64,000 nt of DNA from Clostridium zeae (GCF_017312485.1 NZ_BMBA01000001.1:944396-1008395); one strand, 5' to 3'. Counted from the stretch's first letter, positions 36,552-44,350 are shown. The notes: generated by a model from the letters alone, not told the origin. Translations and numbers: made by a program.

Positions 36552-36806
36552 ATGATTGAAGTTTTAAATCACATTATTTCTGTATTATTCATATCTATTT
36601 TGTTTTTACCACTATTTGGTGTGTTTTTATATTACAAAGAAAAAAGCAACTCTAAAAAGCAAGTTAATTTAACACTCTCAATAGTATATCTAATATTATT
36701 TATTATATCTATAGTCTTCAATAAAGGCGCTGTTTATTTAAGACCCTTGCTTTTAATCTCAAGTTTGCTTTTCTTTTATAGTTATAAAAAACTCACTAGC
36801 GCTTAA
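36552..36806 (+). CDS. Small membrane protein
   Basis: 84 residues behind GGAGG. Three hydrophobic segments (about 8-27, 41-57, 63-78). No family recognised. Confidence 0.7.
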   Translation: MIEVLNHIISVLFISILFLPLFGVFLYYKEKSNSKKQVNLTLSIVYLILFIISIVFNKGAVYLRPLLLISSLLFFYSYKKLTSA

Positions 36807-36815
36807 TCGACTATC

Positions 36816-36881
36816 ATATGTGGAATTTCTATAGTTTCTACAATTTTAAACGAAGATAATTCTTTTCTTAGTAAAATTTAA
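36816..36881 (+). pseudogene. Truncated copy of the small gene at 40949
   Basis: Encodes CGISIVSTILNEDNSFLSKI then stop, matching the start EGISIVSTNLTDGDDFLRKK of the intact gene at 40949. The start codon and the C-terminal half are lost. Confidence 0.6.
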
Positions 36882-36924
36882 AATACTTTAATTAACGATA
36901 ATTGAAGATGAGATAATACGTGTT

Positions 36925-37332
36925 GTGTACGAAGCTCATCTAAACGGATATACTTCAACTGTATATGGTAAACCTAATATTTCTGAGAAAGAAAAAGAAA
37001 TAAACAGGCGATTTGCTTCATTTTCAGAGACTAACACTTTACATTTTGGAACAATAGTTAAGACTAAAGACAGGAACAAAATTATCGGTGCTTGCATAGC
37101 AGGGATTTATCCTGATTCTAAAAATAATTTTTCAACAATATATCAAGTTTCTGTTTTGCCTGAATATAGAAGACAAGGTATTGCAAAAGCTATGATACTA
37201 AATTCAATAAATAATGCCAATAAGATTTCCCCTGTTATTGGACTAGGGGTTTTGGTAGGAAATCCTGCTCAAATATTATATCAAAATCTTGGTTTCATTA
37301 AAGGACCTGAATATTTTAGTTTGGCATATTAA
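36925..37332 (+). CDS. GNAT acetyltransferase, probably N-terminally truncated
   Basis: 135 residues if translation begins at the GTG at 36925, which has no ribosome binding site. The same frame is open upstream (IEDEIIRVVYEAHLNGYT) back to a stop without a start codon, so the first beta strand seems lost. The acetyl-CoA motif VLPEYRRQGIAKAM and C-terminal YQNLGFIKGPEYF are intact. It may be a pseudogene. Confidence 0.7.
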   Translation: MYEAHLNGYTSTVYGKPNISEKEKEINRRFASFSETNTLHFGTIVKTKDRNKIIGACIAGIYPDSKNNFSTIYQVSVLPEYRRQGIAKAMILNSINNANKISPVIGLGVLVGNPAQILYQNLGFIKGPEYFSLAY

Positions 37333-37389
37333 AATCCAAAGAATTAATTATCATTTAACGTAACACCGATAAAGACAAATACTTATTTA

Positions 37390-37425
37390 AAAGACCGCAT
37401 TATTCAACTGAATCCTGCGGTCTTT
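37390..37425 (+). terminator. Terminator after the GNAT gene
   Basis: AAAGACCGCA pairs with TGCGGTCTTT, followed by TTAT. Confidence 0.8.
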
Positions 37426-37499
37426 TTATGTAACAATCCAAGAAAAACATATACCTATATAAAAAAACAACCATTTTAGGTACTATAAGTTTTAGTTAT

Positions 37500-38087
37500 C
37501 TACTCCTGTATTTCTTCACGATATACTATTTTGCCTTTTTCTGTTAGTATGGGATAGATTATGCTCCAAAAGCAGGTCATGATATCTACTCCACCAAACA
37601 AATCACTGGAAGGATTCCAGTATATTTTAATCAAATTTAACACTTCAATTATCCCATTCATTTGCCCTGGAATTTCTTCCTCTACAATAAATCCGTTTTT
37701 TTGCAAAGTAGCAATACAATTCTGCAGGGCCTCACGCCTTTTATTTATATTAGACAATTGTATTTGATAAACTTTTGGGCTTATTTTTGCTAACTGATCA
37801 TAGTGGCGATAATAGTATGAGTTATCTTTTTGATGCTTTATTCCCTGAATAAAAAATTCATTTAATTCAATTAATGTGGTTGGAGTCTTTTGAATACTAA
37901 AACTCTTGTTTTGTTCAAGTATCACAGCCTCAACCAAGTCTTCCTTTTTTTTATAATGATATGTAAGATTCCCAACACTTATATTAAGGGCATCTGCAAT
38001 AGTTCTCATAGAAACATTATTATACCCTTGCTCATTAAATAATTTCCTGCTAATTTCCAGGATCTCATTTTTTTTGTCTTCATTCAT
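37500..38087 (-). CDS. TetR/AcrR family repressor
   Basis: 195 residues; AGAGG upstream. N-terminal helix-turn-helix ILEISRKLFNEQGYNNVSMR with IADALNISVGNLTYHYKKKE. The C-terminal ligand domain is unassigned. It is divergent from the aldo/keto reductase, and the shared intergenic region holds two matching palindromes that it probably binds. Confidence 0.93.
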   Translation of the reverse strand: MNEDKKNEILEISRKLFNEQGYNNVSMRTIADALNISVGNLTYHYKKKEDLVEAVILEQNKSFSIQKTPTTLIELNEFFIQGIKHQKDNSYYYRHYDQLAKISPKVYQIQLSNINKRREALQNCIATLQKNGFIVEEEIPGQMNGIIEVLNLIKIYWNPSSDLFGGVDIMTCFWSIIYPILTEKGKIVYREEIQE

Positions 38088-38123
38088 GGTATATACCTCT
38101 CAATTTTAACGACTGTTCTCTTA

Positions 38124-38179
38124 TTGACATGTTAGTACAGTCGTGCTAATATGTCAATATATTAGTACTAGTGTACTAA
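38124..38179. promoter_or_regulatory. Promoter of the aldo/keto reductase gene with two TetR-type operators
   Basis: TTGACA (38124-38129), 17-base spacer, TAATAT (38147-38152). Operator 1, TTAGTACAGTCGTGCTAA (38132-38149), fills the spacer; operator 2, TTAGTACTAGTGTACTAA (38162-38179), lies 30 bases on. Both fit TTAGTAC-N4-GTRCTAA. A minus-strand TTGACA at 38153-38158 may serve the repressor gene. Confidence 0.8.
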
Positions 38180-38239
38180 TTATTAGTATAGAGCCTTTTA
38201 TGAATGCTAAAAGTTAAAACAAAAATGGAGGATTTTATT

Positions 38240-39223
38240 ATGAATTACACAAGAAACGGCATCGACATAGCAAGACTTGGCCTTGGATGTATGCGTATGA
38301 CAAATACTACAGGATATCCAGATAAATCTGAAAGCATATCTACAATTCATGCTGCCCTAGATGCTGGAATACAGCTTATTAACACTGGAGATTTCTATAG
38401 TAGCGGTTATAACGAAATGCTGATTGGAGAAGCACTTATCGGATACAAGCGAGACAAAGCTTTTATATCTGTAAAGTTTGGTGGGTTAAGTGATCCTAAA
38501 GGAAATTATTATGGTTTAGATGTAAGACCTCTAACTATAAAGAACTATATTACCTATTCACTTAAAAGGTTAAAGGTGGACTATATAGATCTTTATCAGC
38601 CAGGAAGAATTGACCAAGCAATACCTGTTGAAGAGACAATAGGAGCCATTTCAGAATTAGTAAAGGCAGGATATGTAAAACATATAGGACTTACAGAAGT
38701 TGATGCTGACACTTTAAGAAGGGCTCATTCAGTACATCCAATTAGCTTTGTAGAATCGGAATATTCTCTTTTCAATCGTAGCATAGAAAAGGAAATTTTG
38801 CCTACAGCTAGAGAGCTTGGAATTGGTGTTGTAGCTTTTGGCTCATTAGCTTATGGCTTGCTTGGTGGCAATTGGTCAAAAGACCGTAAAGTAGAGGGTC
38901 CAAATGCGAGACTTCCCCTGTTCTCAAAAGAAAATTTAGAAAAAAATCTTTCTCTAGTTGAAGCATTAAATGACATAGCCAAAGAAAAGCAAATTACTTT
39001 GTCCCAACTGGCTGTTGCTTGGGTTTTAGCAAAAGGTGAGGACATTGTGCCACTAGTTGGTGCTAAAAAGGTGTCCCAAATTCAGGATGGAATAAAAGCT
39101 ATGGGGATTACTCTTAGTAAAACTGAGCTAGAACAAATTGAAGCTGCTATACCTGAAAATGCCATAGCCGGTGGTGCTCAGCCTAATGGATTATCCTTCA
39201 AGAATGGAATAATGGTTCGCTAA
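38240..39223 (+). CDS. Aldo/keto reductase
   Basis: 327 residues from the ATG at 38240 behind TGGAGG; an ATG at 38204 has none. Catalytic-type residues: Asp and Tyr in NTGDFYSSGYNE, Lys in FISVKFGG. The usual catalytic His is replaced in DLYQPGRIDQAIPVEE, as in a known bacterial subgroup with YQPARLDP. NADPH site near VLAKGEDIVPLVGAKK. Regulated by the divergent TetR. The substrate is unknown. Confidence 0.93.
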   Translation: MNYTRNGIDIARLGLGCMRMTNTTGYPDKSESISTIHAALDAGIQLINTGDFYSSGYNEMLIGEALIGYKRDKAFISVKFGGLSDPKGNYYGLDVRPLTIKNYITYSLKRLKVDYIDLYQPGRIDQAIPVEETIGAISELVKAGYVKHIGLTEVDADTLRRAHSVHPISFVESEYSLFNRSIEKEILPTARELGIGVVAFGSLAYGLLGGNWSKDRKVEGPNARLPLFSKENLEKNLSLVEALNDIAKEKQITLSQLAVAWVLAKGEDIVPLVGAKKVSQIQDGIKAMGITLSKTELEQIEAAIPENAIAGGAQPNGLSFKNGIMVR

Positions 39224-39243
39224 GAAAAAGCATATTTTGAAAA

Positions 39244-39306
39244 ACAACCTGAGCTGAACCAATTACTCTCCTTGACATAGTGCAGTTCAATCTTAGGTTG
39301 CTTTTT
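39244..39306 (+). terminator. Terminator of the aldo/keto reductase gene (conserved long hairpin)
   Basis: CAACCTGAGCTGAACC pairs with CAGTTCAATCTTAGGTTG, then CTTTTTCC. Sequence and loop resemble the hairpin at 42235. Confidence 0.75.
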
Positions 39307-39398
39307 CCTTCTACCAAGTGGCCTACGTATAATACCAGCATGGGATTACACAAAGAGCAAATGAGTTTTATTGAAATTTTAAAATAAAAAATTTAGTG

Positions 39399-39427
39399 GT
39401 TTATTTTTCGTAAAAATTTGATATAAT
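39399..39427 (+). promoter_or_regulatory. Promoter for a candidate antisense RNA
   Basis: An extended -10 TGATATAAT (39419-39427) with an AT-rich upstream region (weak -35 GTTTAT at 39399). It points into the 3' part of the small gene on the opposite strand. Confidence 0.55.
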
Positions 39428-39433
39428 ATAAAT

Positions 39434-39573
39434 AAGAAAAGCTTAGTGCGTCAACACTAAGCTAAGTCTTAGAACATTTATTTTGTTTTAGGGCTATTGG
39501 ATTAGATTTATGTTTTAATTATGAATCTTAGAAAAAGTGCTAATCTTTCACGGATGGGGCACTTTTTTCTTTG
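39434..39573 (+). ncRNA. Candidate antisense RNA antitoxin
   Basis: Runs from the promoter above through a hairpin AGCTTAGTG/CACTAAGCT (39441-39464) to an intrinsic terminator AAAAAGTGC...GCACTTTTTT (39535-39571). It holds no sensible reading frame. The last ~35 bases are antisense to the end of the 53-residue hydrophobic peptide gene and the rest to that gene's 3' untranslated region. The layout is that of RatA-like or clostridial type I antitoxins. Confidence 0.55.
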
Positions 39574-39701
39574 CTTTTAACTTCTATATCAAGACCAAGA
39601 AATTTAATCTTAATTTTTAAATGATGTATAAAAAGATTATTTTTAAGAATTAATTTAATTACATAAATAACTGATATACACTTTATAAAAGTATCAAACA
39701 T
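39540..39701 (-). CDS. Small hydrophobic peptide, candidate type I toxin
   Basis: 53 residues; GGGGGTGG ahead of the ATG at 39701. Residues 2-26 form a hydrophobic helix (FIKCISVIYVIKLILK), followed by a basic, then mixed charged tail (KIKIKFLGLDIEVKSKEK). On the minus strand the 39441-39464 hairpin with TTTCTTATTT can end its mRNA, overlapping the plus-strand RNA by about 130 bases. A -10 sequence GGTATAAT lies upstream near 39855, leaving a long structured leader. Confidence 0.6.
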   Translation of the reverse strand: MFDTFIKCISVIYVIKLILKNNLFIHHLKIKIKFLGLDIEVKSKEKSAPSVKD

Positions 39702-40157
39702 ATCCAATACCACCCCCTAGCTATGATGAAATAATTCACCAATAGCCCAAAAGCTATAAAGATCTAAAATCCTTATAGAGGGAGATAAAACGTTCAAAAC
39801 CTCCGCAGCCATCCACTACGGATTTCAAAATATCACTTCTGAATTATACCATAATTATGTAGAATATATACACAAGAACAAAATGGAAAAACTTCACTTA
39901 GAGGTGATTCGAAGAGCTGTACCATAAATAAATGAGGTTTACAGCCATAGATATTAATATAGGTTATAAGCGTGTGTTTTCACTTTAAAATACCCTATCA
40001 TTAGTAATATTGTATTTACAAAATATGTTACAATAAATAAGAGTAATAGAGAAATAGTAATTTGTAGATAATTAACCAAAATATTATCTTTTTAATATCG
40101 TTTTTCTTTTCATTAATTATTGAGATTAATAAATATAATAAAACAGGAGAATAGGAT
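39702..40157. other. Leader of the small peptide gene and intergenic DNA
   Basis: Contains the presumed promoter (minus strand, TATAAT near 39855), a hairpin ATCCGTAGTGGAT near 39810-39828, and at 40012-40035 the 24-bp sequence also found at 36384. The ribosome binding site AGGAG for the next plus-strand frame is at 40145-40149. Confidence 0.45.
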
Positions 40158-40289
40158 ATGAATATCAAAGAATTTAGCACATTAAAACCAGCTGAGAGAG
40201 AAGTAAATTGGAATTTGGTTGAGGATGAACTAGGATATAAATTATGTGACGATCTAAAATCTTTTAATTCTTTAAAAGATTCAACTTAA
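40158..40289 (+). pseudogene. N-terminal fragment of a SUKH (SMI1/KNR4) protein
   Basis: 43 codons behind AGGAG: MNIKEFSTLKPAEREVNWNL continuing VEDELGYKLCDDLKSF, which resembles the start of a SUKH immunity domain (normally about 130 residues or more); it ends early after SLKDST. Probably an internal deletion or truncation. Confidence 0.5.
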
Positions 40290-40328
40290 TCAATTTAGTC
40301 TATAAAAAACTATTAGGAGAATTGCATT

Positions 40329-40829
40329 ATGGATAGAAAAGATTTAATTGAACAAAAAAAGAATAATTTATATTTTAAAAATTTAATGAGATCCATGAAT
40401 ACAATAACTACTATAGAAATTTACGAAGCTGGTGAAGAAAGAGAGACTTATAAACAAATAATATCTTCCTACTATGAATTATGGAAAAAAAGCAAGATTA
40501 AGCCAAACAGTAAATTGACATATGCGGCTAATGATAATCAATGTATTAATTGGATTATAGATAAAGCAGAATTAACAAGCAAAAAGGAATATGTCTTTAC
40601 TACAAATGAATATTCTGAAGGTTATGCTAAAATCATTCTTAATGACTTATCTGAATCAATACTTCAATTATGGCATCATCAAGATAAAGCAAATGATTTA
40701 CACGGCTCTCTCAAATGTGGTTTTAGCAAGGGTTTTTGCTTAATTGACCTATTAGATAAAAGAGTAATTGAAGTTGCTTTAGCTAGTGATGACGAATATA
40801 ATTATCAGCTTTGGCAATGGTACTATTGA
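40329..40829 (+). CDS. Protein of unknown function, possible immunity protein
   Basis: 166 residues behind AGGAG. Soluble, Tyr/Trp-rich, ending YNYQLWQWYY. No family recognised. The size, solitary layout and position after a SUKH fragment resemble orphan immunity genes. Confidence 0.65.
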   Translation: MDRKDLIEQKKNNLYFKNLMRSMNTITTIEIYEAGEERETYKQIISSYYELWKKSKIKPNSKLTYAANDNQCINWIIDKAELTSKKEYVFTTNEYSEGYAKIILNDLSESILQLWHHQDKANDLHGSLKCGFSKGFCLIDLLDKRVIEVALASDDEYNYQLWQWYY

Positions 40830-40948
40830 GACACATTTCTAGCATATAAATTCCAACCTCCCCCATCAAACAAAACAATACCCCTAACTGCATATGTAAT
40901 CAAATATTACACAAGAATTACCTATAAATATCAATTTAGGAGGCTATT

Positions 40949-41116
40949 ATGGAGGGAATATCTATAGTTTCTACCAATTTAACCGATGGTGATGATTTTC
41001 TTAGGAAAAAAATTAATGCTTTACTGCAAACTTATAAGCTTGAACTAAAATCCTTAAGTAAAATTCTAGGCGTAGATTATACTTGGCTCAAAGATTTTAT
41101 CGATAGGAAAAAATAG
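40949..41116 (+). CDS. Small protein with a possible helix-turn-helix
   Basis: 55 residues behind GGAGG. After EGISIVSTNLTDGDDF comes LRKKINALLQTYKLELKSLS and KILGVDYTWLKDFI, which resembles a helix-turn-helix. A truncated duplicate lies at 36816. Function unknown. Confidence 0.6.
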   Translation: MEGISIVSTNLTDGDDFLRKKINALLQTYKLELKSLSKILGVDYTWLKDFIDRKK

Positions 41117-41117
41117 C

Positions 41118-41244
41118 TATTATAATTATAAAGAAGAATGATTCATGGGTTAGAAGCTCTATTATTAGAGATAAGGATTTGCCGTTACTTAATGAAGATG
41201 AGACAATAGATGTAAAATCATGGAACGGAACATATTTTAATTAA
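41118..41244 (+). pseudogene. C-terminal relic of an unidentified protein
   Basis: Open frame NDSWVRSSIIRDKDLPLLNE then DETIDVKSWNGTYFN and stop; no start codon or ribosome binding site. Confidence 0.35.
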
Positions 41245-41495
41245 GATATGTTCATTATTAGTACGTAACTTGAAAAAAAGACGACATAACTGATGAAATA
41301 AAAAATGCGAACAATGTTCTTTAAAAATTGAATAATGCGGTGAACAAAACAATATTAGAATTTTTAATTAATTATACATCTCCTGCAGCAAATTGGTTTA
41401 TGGTGGTATAATTACAAGTAATTAACTCATGGTTGTAAATTTATTGCGACCTAGCGATTATTTATATTTTTTCAGTAAAGGGAGGTGAAGAAGAG

Positions 41496-42065
41496 ATGAG
41501 CAATAGAAAGTCTATGGGAATTCAACATTCCATGTGTGTACAACCAACTTTTCTAATTGGCACTTATGATGAGGATGGCAATGTTAACTTTGCCCCAATA
41601 ACTTGGGTGAGCGTTACTTGCGACAATGGTGCCAATGACCACTATATGCTTGTAATAAGCATGTTTGGTTCAAAGAAAACAAAACTAAATGTAATAAAAA
41701 CAAAACAACTATCTGCTAATCTTGTAAGTACAAATATGTTATATTTAGTGGATTATTTCGGAAACAACTCTGGAAATAATGGGATAAAAGAAAAGACTCC
41801 ATATGACTACAGCAATGGCGAGGTTTTACATGTACCTACACTTGACTTAAGTAAATGGGTATATGAATGCGAGGTTAAAAAGATTGTACAAACAGGTGAT
41901 TCTGATACCTTTTTTTGTGACATTAAAAATGTTCAAATTGATAATGATATAGATATATCTGACGGAATTGATTTGACACTATTTGACCCAGTTGTATATT
42001 CAGGACATTATCATTCTATAGGTAAACATTTAGGAAAAATCGGTGATTATATTAAAGAATATTAG
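41496..42065 (+). CDS. Flavin reductase-like (FMN-binding split barrel) protein
   Basis: 189 residues behind GGGAGGTG. Family pattern QPTFLIGTYDEDGNVNFAPI, then VISMFGSKKTKLNVIKTKQL and NLVSTNMLYLVDYFG. These enzymes bind FMN and reduce flavin or electron carriers. It is monocistronic. Confidence 0.9.
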   Translation: MSNRKSMGIQHSMCVQPTFLIGTYDEDGNVNFAPITWVSVTCDNGANDHYMLVISMFGSKKTKLNVIKTKQLSANLVSTNMLYLVDYFGNNSGNNGIKEKTPYDYSNGEVLHVPTLDLSKWVYECEVKKIVQTGDSDTFFCDIKNVQIDNDIDISDGIDLTLFDPVVYSGHYHSIGKHLGKIGDYIKEY

Positions 42066-42152
42066 ATTAATCATAAACATATAATATTAAAGTTAAGCTA
42101 ATTTGAAATCTTCTTAATTTTACGTCACATAAATAAAAACGAATAATTAATC

Positions 42153-42193
42153 AAAACACTGCATTATTCATAATTGAGTTTTGCAGTGTTTTT
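42153..42193 (+). terminator. Terminator after the flavin reductase-like gene
   Basis: AAAACACTGCA pairs with TGCAGTGTTTTTA. Confidence 0.8.
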
Positions 42194-42234
42194 ATGTCTT
42201 AATACAAGAAAAACATACCCCCTACATAAAAAAA

Positions 42235-42297
42235 TCAACCCGAGCTGAACCACTCCCTCTGCTTAACATAGCGCAGTTCACTCTCAGGTTGCTTTTC
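42235..42297 (-). terminator. Terminator after the DUF2922 gene (conserved long hairpin)
   Basis: On the minus strand CAACCTGAGAGTGAACTG pairs with GGTTCAGCTCGGGTTG, then ATTTTTTT. Closely related to the hairpin at 39244, including loop positions. Confidence 0.78.
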
Positions 42298-42303
42298 CCC
42301 ATT

Positions 42304-42525
42304 CTACCCCACCTTATATTCATCAACATTCTTAGTTATAATCTGAGCTCCAGATTTCTGAATAAGCTTGCCGCCAGAACTATAGAAGGCATTTTTGCTT
42401 ATTATAACATCCATAGCCTTTGATATTTCTTCAGCAGTTAACTTATCCTTGATTCCTTTTAGAGATAGATTGATTTTATCTCCACTCTCATTCTTAAAGG
42501 TAAGAACTAAGTACTTTGTTATCAC
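42304..42525 (-). CDS. DUF2922 protein
   Basis: 73 residues from GTG behind AAGGAGTG. Body KYLVLTFKNESGDKINLSLK and AEEISKAMDVIISKNAFYSS. More divergent than the copies at 26614 and 44718. Last gene of a three-gene minus-strand cassette. Confidence 0.86.
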   Translation of the reverse strand: MITKYLVLTFKNESGDKINLSLKGIKDKLTAEEISKAMDVIISKNAFYSSGGKLIQKSGAQIITKNVDEYKVG

Positions 42526-42550
42526 TTTTCTTCACTCCTTTACTTATAAT

Positions 42551-42664
42551 TTGATATTCTTTGTTTATTAAGGATGTGAAAAATATAGCTACTCCTTTTC
42601 GCTGTCCGCTGGTGGTGTTCCACGCCAAGTACAGTGAAACCTATAGAATAGTTTTTTTCACAGT
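42551..42664 (-). other. Structured intergenic element between DUF1659 and DUF2922
   Basis: On the minus strand an outer pair TGTGAAAAA/TTTTTCACA encloses a G+C-rich inner hairpin (CTGTAC-GGCGTGG with CCACCAGCGGACAG), unusual in this A+T-rich DNA. The other two DUF1659/DUF2922 pairs have only about 45 bases between genes. Confidence 0.45.
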
Positions 42665-42667
42665 CTC

Positions 42668-42889
42668 CTATATATCCTCAACTAAATAGTCTTGTTGTTT
42701 TCTTATATAAACTAAATCTGAGCTGATTAAACCTTCTAGGGCCTTGCCTACTTCATATAGATCATCGTCAGTTAAGTCAAGTCTTAGATTTGAAAATCTT
42801 TGACTGCCAAAGATGTCGTCTCCTTTATCATTAGTTCCTGTTTTGTATTTTAATATCATTGCATTGCTGCTTAATATTGCTGTTGCCAT
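42668..42889 (-). CDS. DUF1659 protein
   Basis: 73 residues behind AAAGGAGGTGAG. AILSSNAMILKYKTGTNDKG and DLYEVGKALEGLISSDLVYI follow the DUF1659 pattern. Middle gene of the minus-strand cassette. Confidence 0.85.
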   Translation of the reverse strand: MATAILSSNAMILKYKTGTNDKGDDIFGSQRFSNLRLDLTDDDLYEVGKALEGLISSDLVYIRKQQDYLVEDI

Positions 42890-42964
42890 CCCTACTCACC
42901 TCCTTTCATAGAGTTTATATTCAACTCCTCATTATATAGGTAGTTATACTTTCCTATTAAGCCT

Positions 42965-43228
42965 TTACTCAGCTTGTCCAAATTCATCTTCAAAGCTAAA
43001 GCTGTTTATGACCTTAGTTGTCTTTGCAGTATAGTCTTCAGCCAGTTCATCAAGTTTGTGGCAGATATACTTTAAGGAGCAGCCTTCGCAATCTTTTATA
43101 ACCTCATTGTCTAACAGTGTGCAGTTTAGCTCCTGCCCATAAGTTGAATTTTTTATTGCTAATGCTATCTGCAGCTTATCAAGCCTCTGTCCCTCTTCTG
43201 AATTAATTAATAAAGAATCCTTACCCAT
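42965..43228 (-). CDS. Small Cys-containing protein of the DUF1659 cassette
   Basis: 87 residues from the ATG at 43228 (GAGAGGAA upstream; an in-frame GTG at 43249 has none). Helical, with a Cys cluster CEGCSLKYIC that could bind a metal. First gene of the cassette, under the GGCATATATC element at 43283-43292. No family recognised. Confidence 0.7.
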   Translation of the reverse strand: MGKDSLLINSEEGQRLDKLQIALAIKNSTYGQELNCTLLDNEVIKDCEGCSLKYICHKLDELAEDYTAKTTKVINSFSFEDEFGQAE

Positions 43229-43520
43229 AAAACATTTCCTCTCTTTCACAATTAATCAAGTATTTTTTATCCTTCTAATTAAGATATATGCCTCAAAGCC
43301 TGATTTTTAGGGTTTATTTATATAATTATAAAATCATCTAATTATAAAATTAAAAAATTATATAAATATATAGTATTCATGCGGGTTTACGCTGTTTTTC
43401 CACTGTTTCAAACTGGTTTTTTTTACTTAAATTTATGCAGCTAAGGCATATAAGAATTTATAGATAGATAGTTTCAAATATTTATAGAACAGATCCAAAT
43501 AAAATATAATTCAACAATAT
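43229..43520. promoter_or_regulatory. Divergent regulatory region with two GCATATA elements
   Basis: Minus-strand GGCATATATC (43283-43292) serves the 42965 cassette; plus-strand GGCATATAA (43445-43453) precedes the 43567 gene. The stretch between is A+T-rich with no reading frame. Confidence 0.45.
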
Positions 43521-43540
43521 TATTACGAAGTGGTACATCT
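43521..43540 (+). repeat. Repeat family B, end fragment
   Basis: TATTACGAAGTGGTACATCT equals one end of family B; the rest of the element is missing. It abuts the ribosome binding site of the next gene. Confidence 0.6.
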
Positions 43541-43566
43541 ATAGAAAAAATTTGGAGGAAATACAC

Positions 43567-44067
43567 ATGGCTAAAAGAAAATCAAAAGCTTTCACAATAG
43601 ATAAGGATGATTTGGCTTATGAAGAAGAGTTGGACATGAATGGTTTTGTAGAAACTGAGATAGTAGGTACTCCTGTTGCTAGCTTCAATTTTTGCGAAGA
43701 AGCTTCTGCTACTCCATTAATTAATGAAGATCCTCCTTCTATTAGTGAGGACAAATCTAATAATAAAATAGAGCTTAATATTTATAATAACAACCAGGAT
43801 AAAAACATTGCTCAAAAGTCTAATCGTAAAAATCCTCTTATAGATAACAGAACTCTTAAGTCGCACCCTAATGGCATAACCCCTCCTATTGATGGAGAGG
43901 CTTTTACAATAACTCGTAGTTTTAAGTTTAGAGTATCTACTGCAAGACTTCTAAATGAAATTAAAGCAGCTAATCCTGATCCTAACGCTTATCTAAGCAC
44001 GATAATTGATGCAGCCGTAAAAAAATATCATGACTATATTTTCAAAGAAGGTGGTAAATTCCTTTAA
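43567..44067 (+). CDS. Protein of unknown function with a C-terminal helical domain
   Basis: 166 residues from the ATG at 43567 (GGAGG eight bases upstream). Acidic, low-complexity N-terminal two thirds with Asn-rich stretches; the C-terminus (TITRSFKFRVSTARLLNEIK, AYLSTIIDAAVKKYHDYIF) resembles ribbon-helix-helix or partition-type DNA-binding ends, without certainty. It is followed by the YvrJ gene. Confidence 0.65.
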   Translation: MAKRKSKAFTIDKDDLAYEEELDMNGFVETEIVGTPVASFNFCEEASATPLINEDPPSISEDKSNNKIELNIYNNNQDKNIAQKSNRKNPLIDNRTLKSHPNGITPPIDGEAFTITRSFKFRVSTARLLNEIKAANPDPNAYLSTIIDAAVKKYHDYIFKEGGKFL

Positions 44068-44080
44068 TTTTTCACTAGCG

Positions 44081-44089
44081 GCATATATA
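44081..44089 (+). promoter_or_regulatory. GCATATATA element before yvrJ
   Basis: TTTTTCACTA three bases before GCATATATA, the same spacing pattern as at 26261-26281 and 44361-44379. Confidence 0.45.
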
Positions 44090-44114
44090 CATTATGAAAG
44101 GTGGTGATTTAAAT

Positions 44115-44303
44115 ATGGAGGTTACTGATTTAGTAAACGTAATTGCCAACATGGGATTTCCAGTTGCTATAAGTGCATACCTACTTATAAGACTTGAGAA
44201 ACAAATTGTTGGATTAACAGCTTCAATCAATAAGCTCAATACTATAATCTCAACTAAACTTGGAGTGGTTATTGATTATTCAAATGAAGATAAAAGTGCC
44301 TAA
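44115..44303 (+). CDS. yvrJ: YvrJ family protein
   Basis: 62 residues from the ATG at 44115 (AAAGGTGG ten bases upstream). VTDLVNVIANMGFPVAISAY, then LLIRLEKQIVGLT is the YvrJ signature: one membrane helix and a short amphipathic tail. In B. subtilis, yvrJ belongs to the regulon of the two-part sigma factor YvrI/YvrHa. Function unknown. Confidence 0.85.
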   Translation: MEVTDLVNVIANMGFPVAISAYLLIRLEKQIVGLTASINKLNTIISTKLGVVIDYSNEDKSA

Positions 44304-44350
44304 AAACCCAATTAAAAATATATAACCACTCTAAAAAAATGTTATAATTT

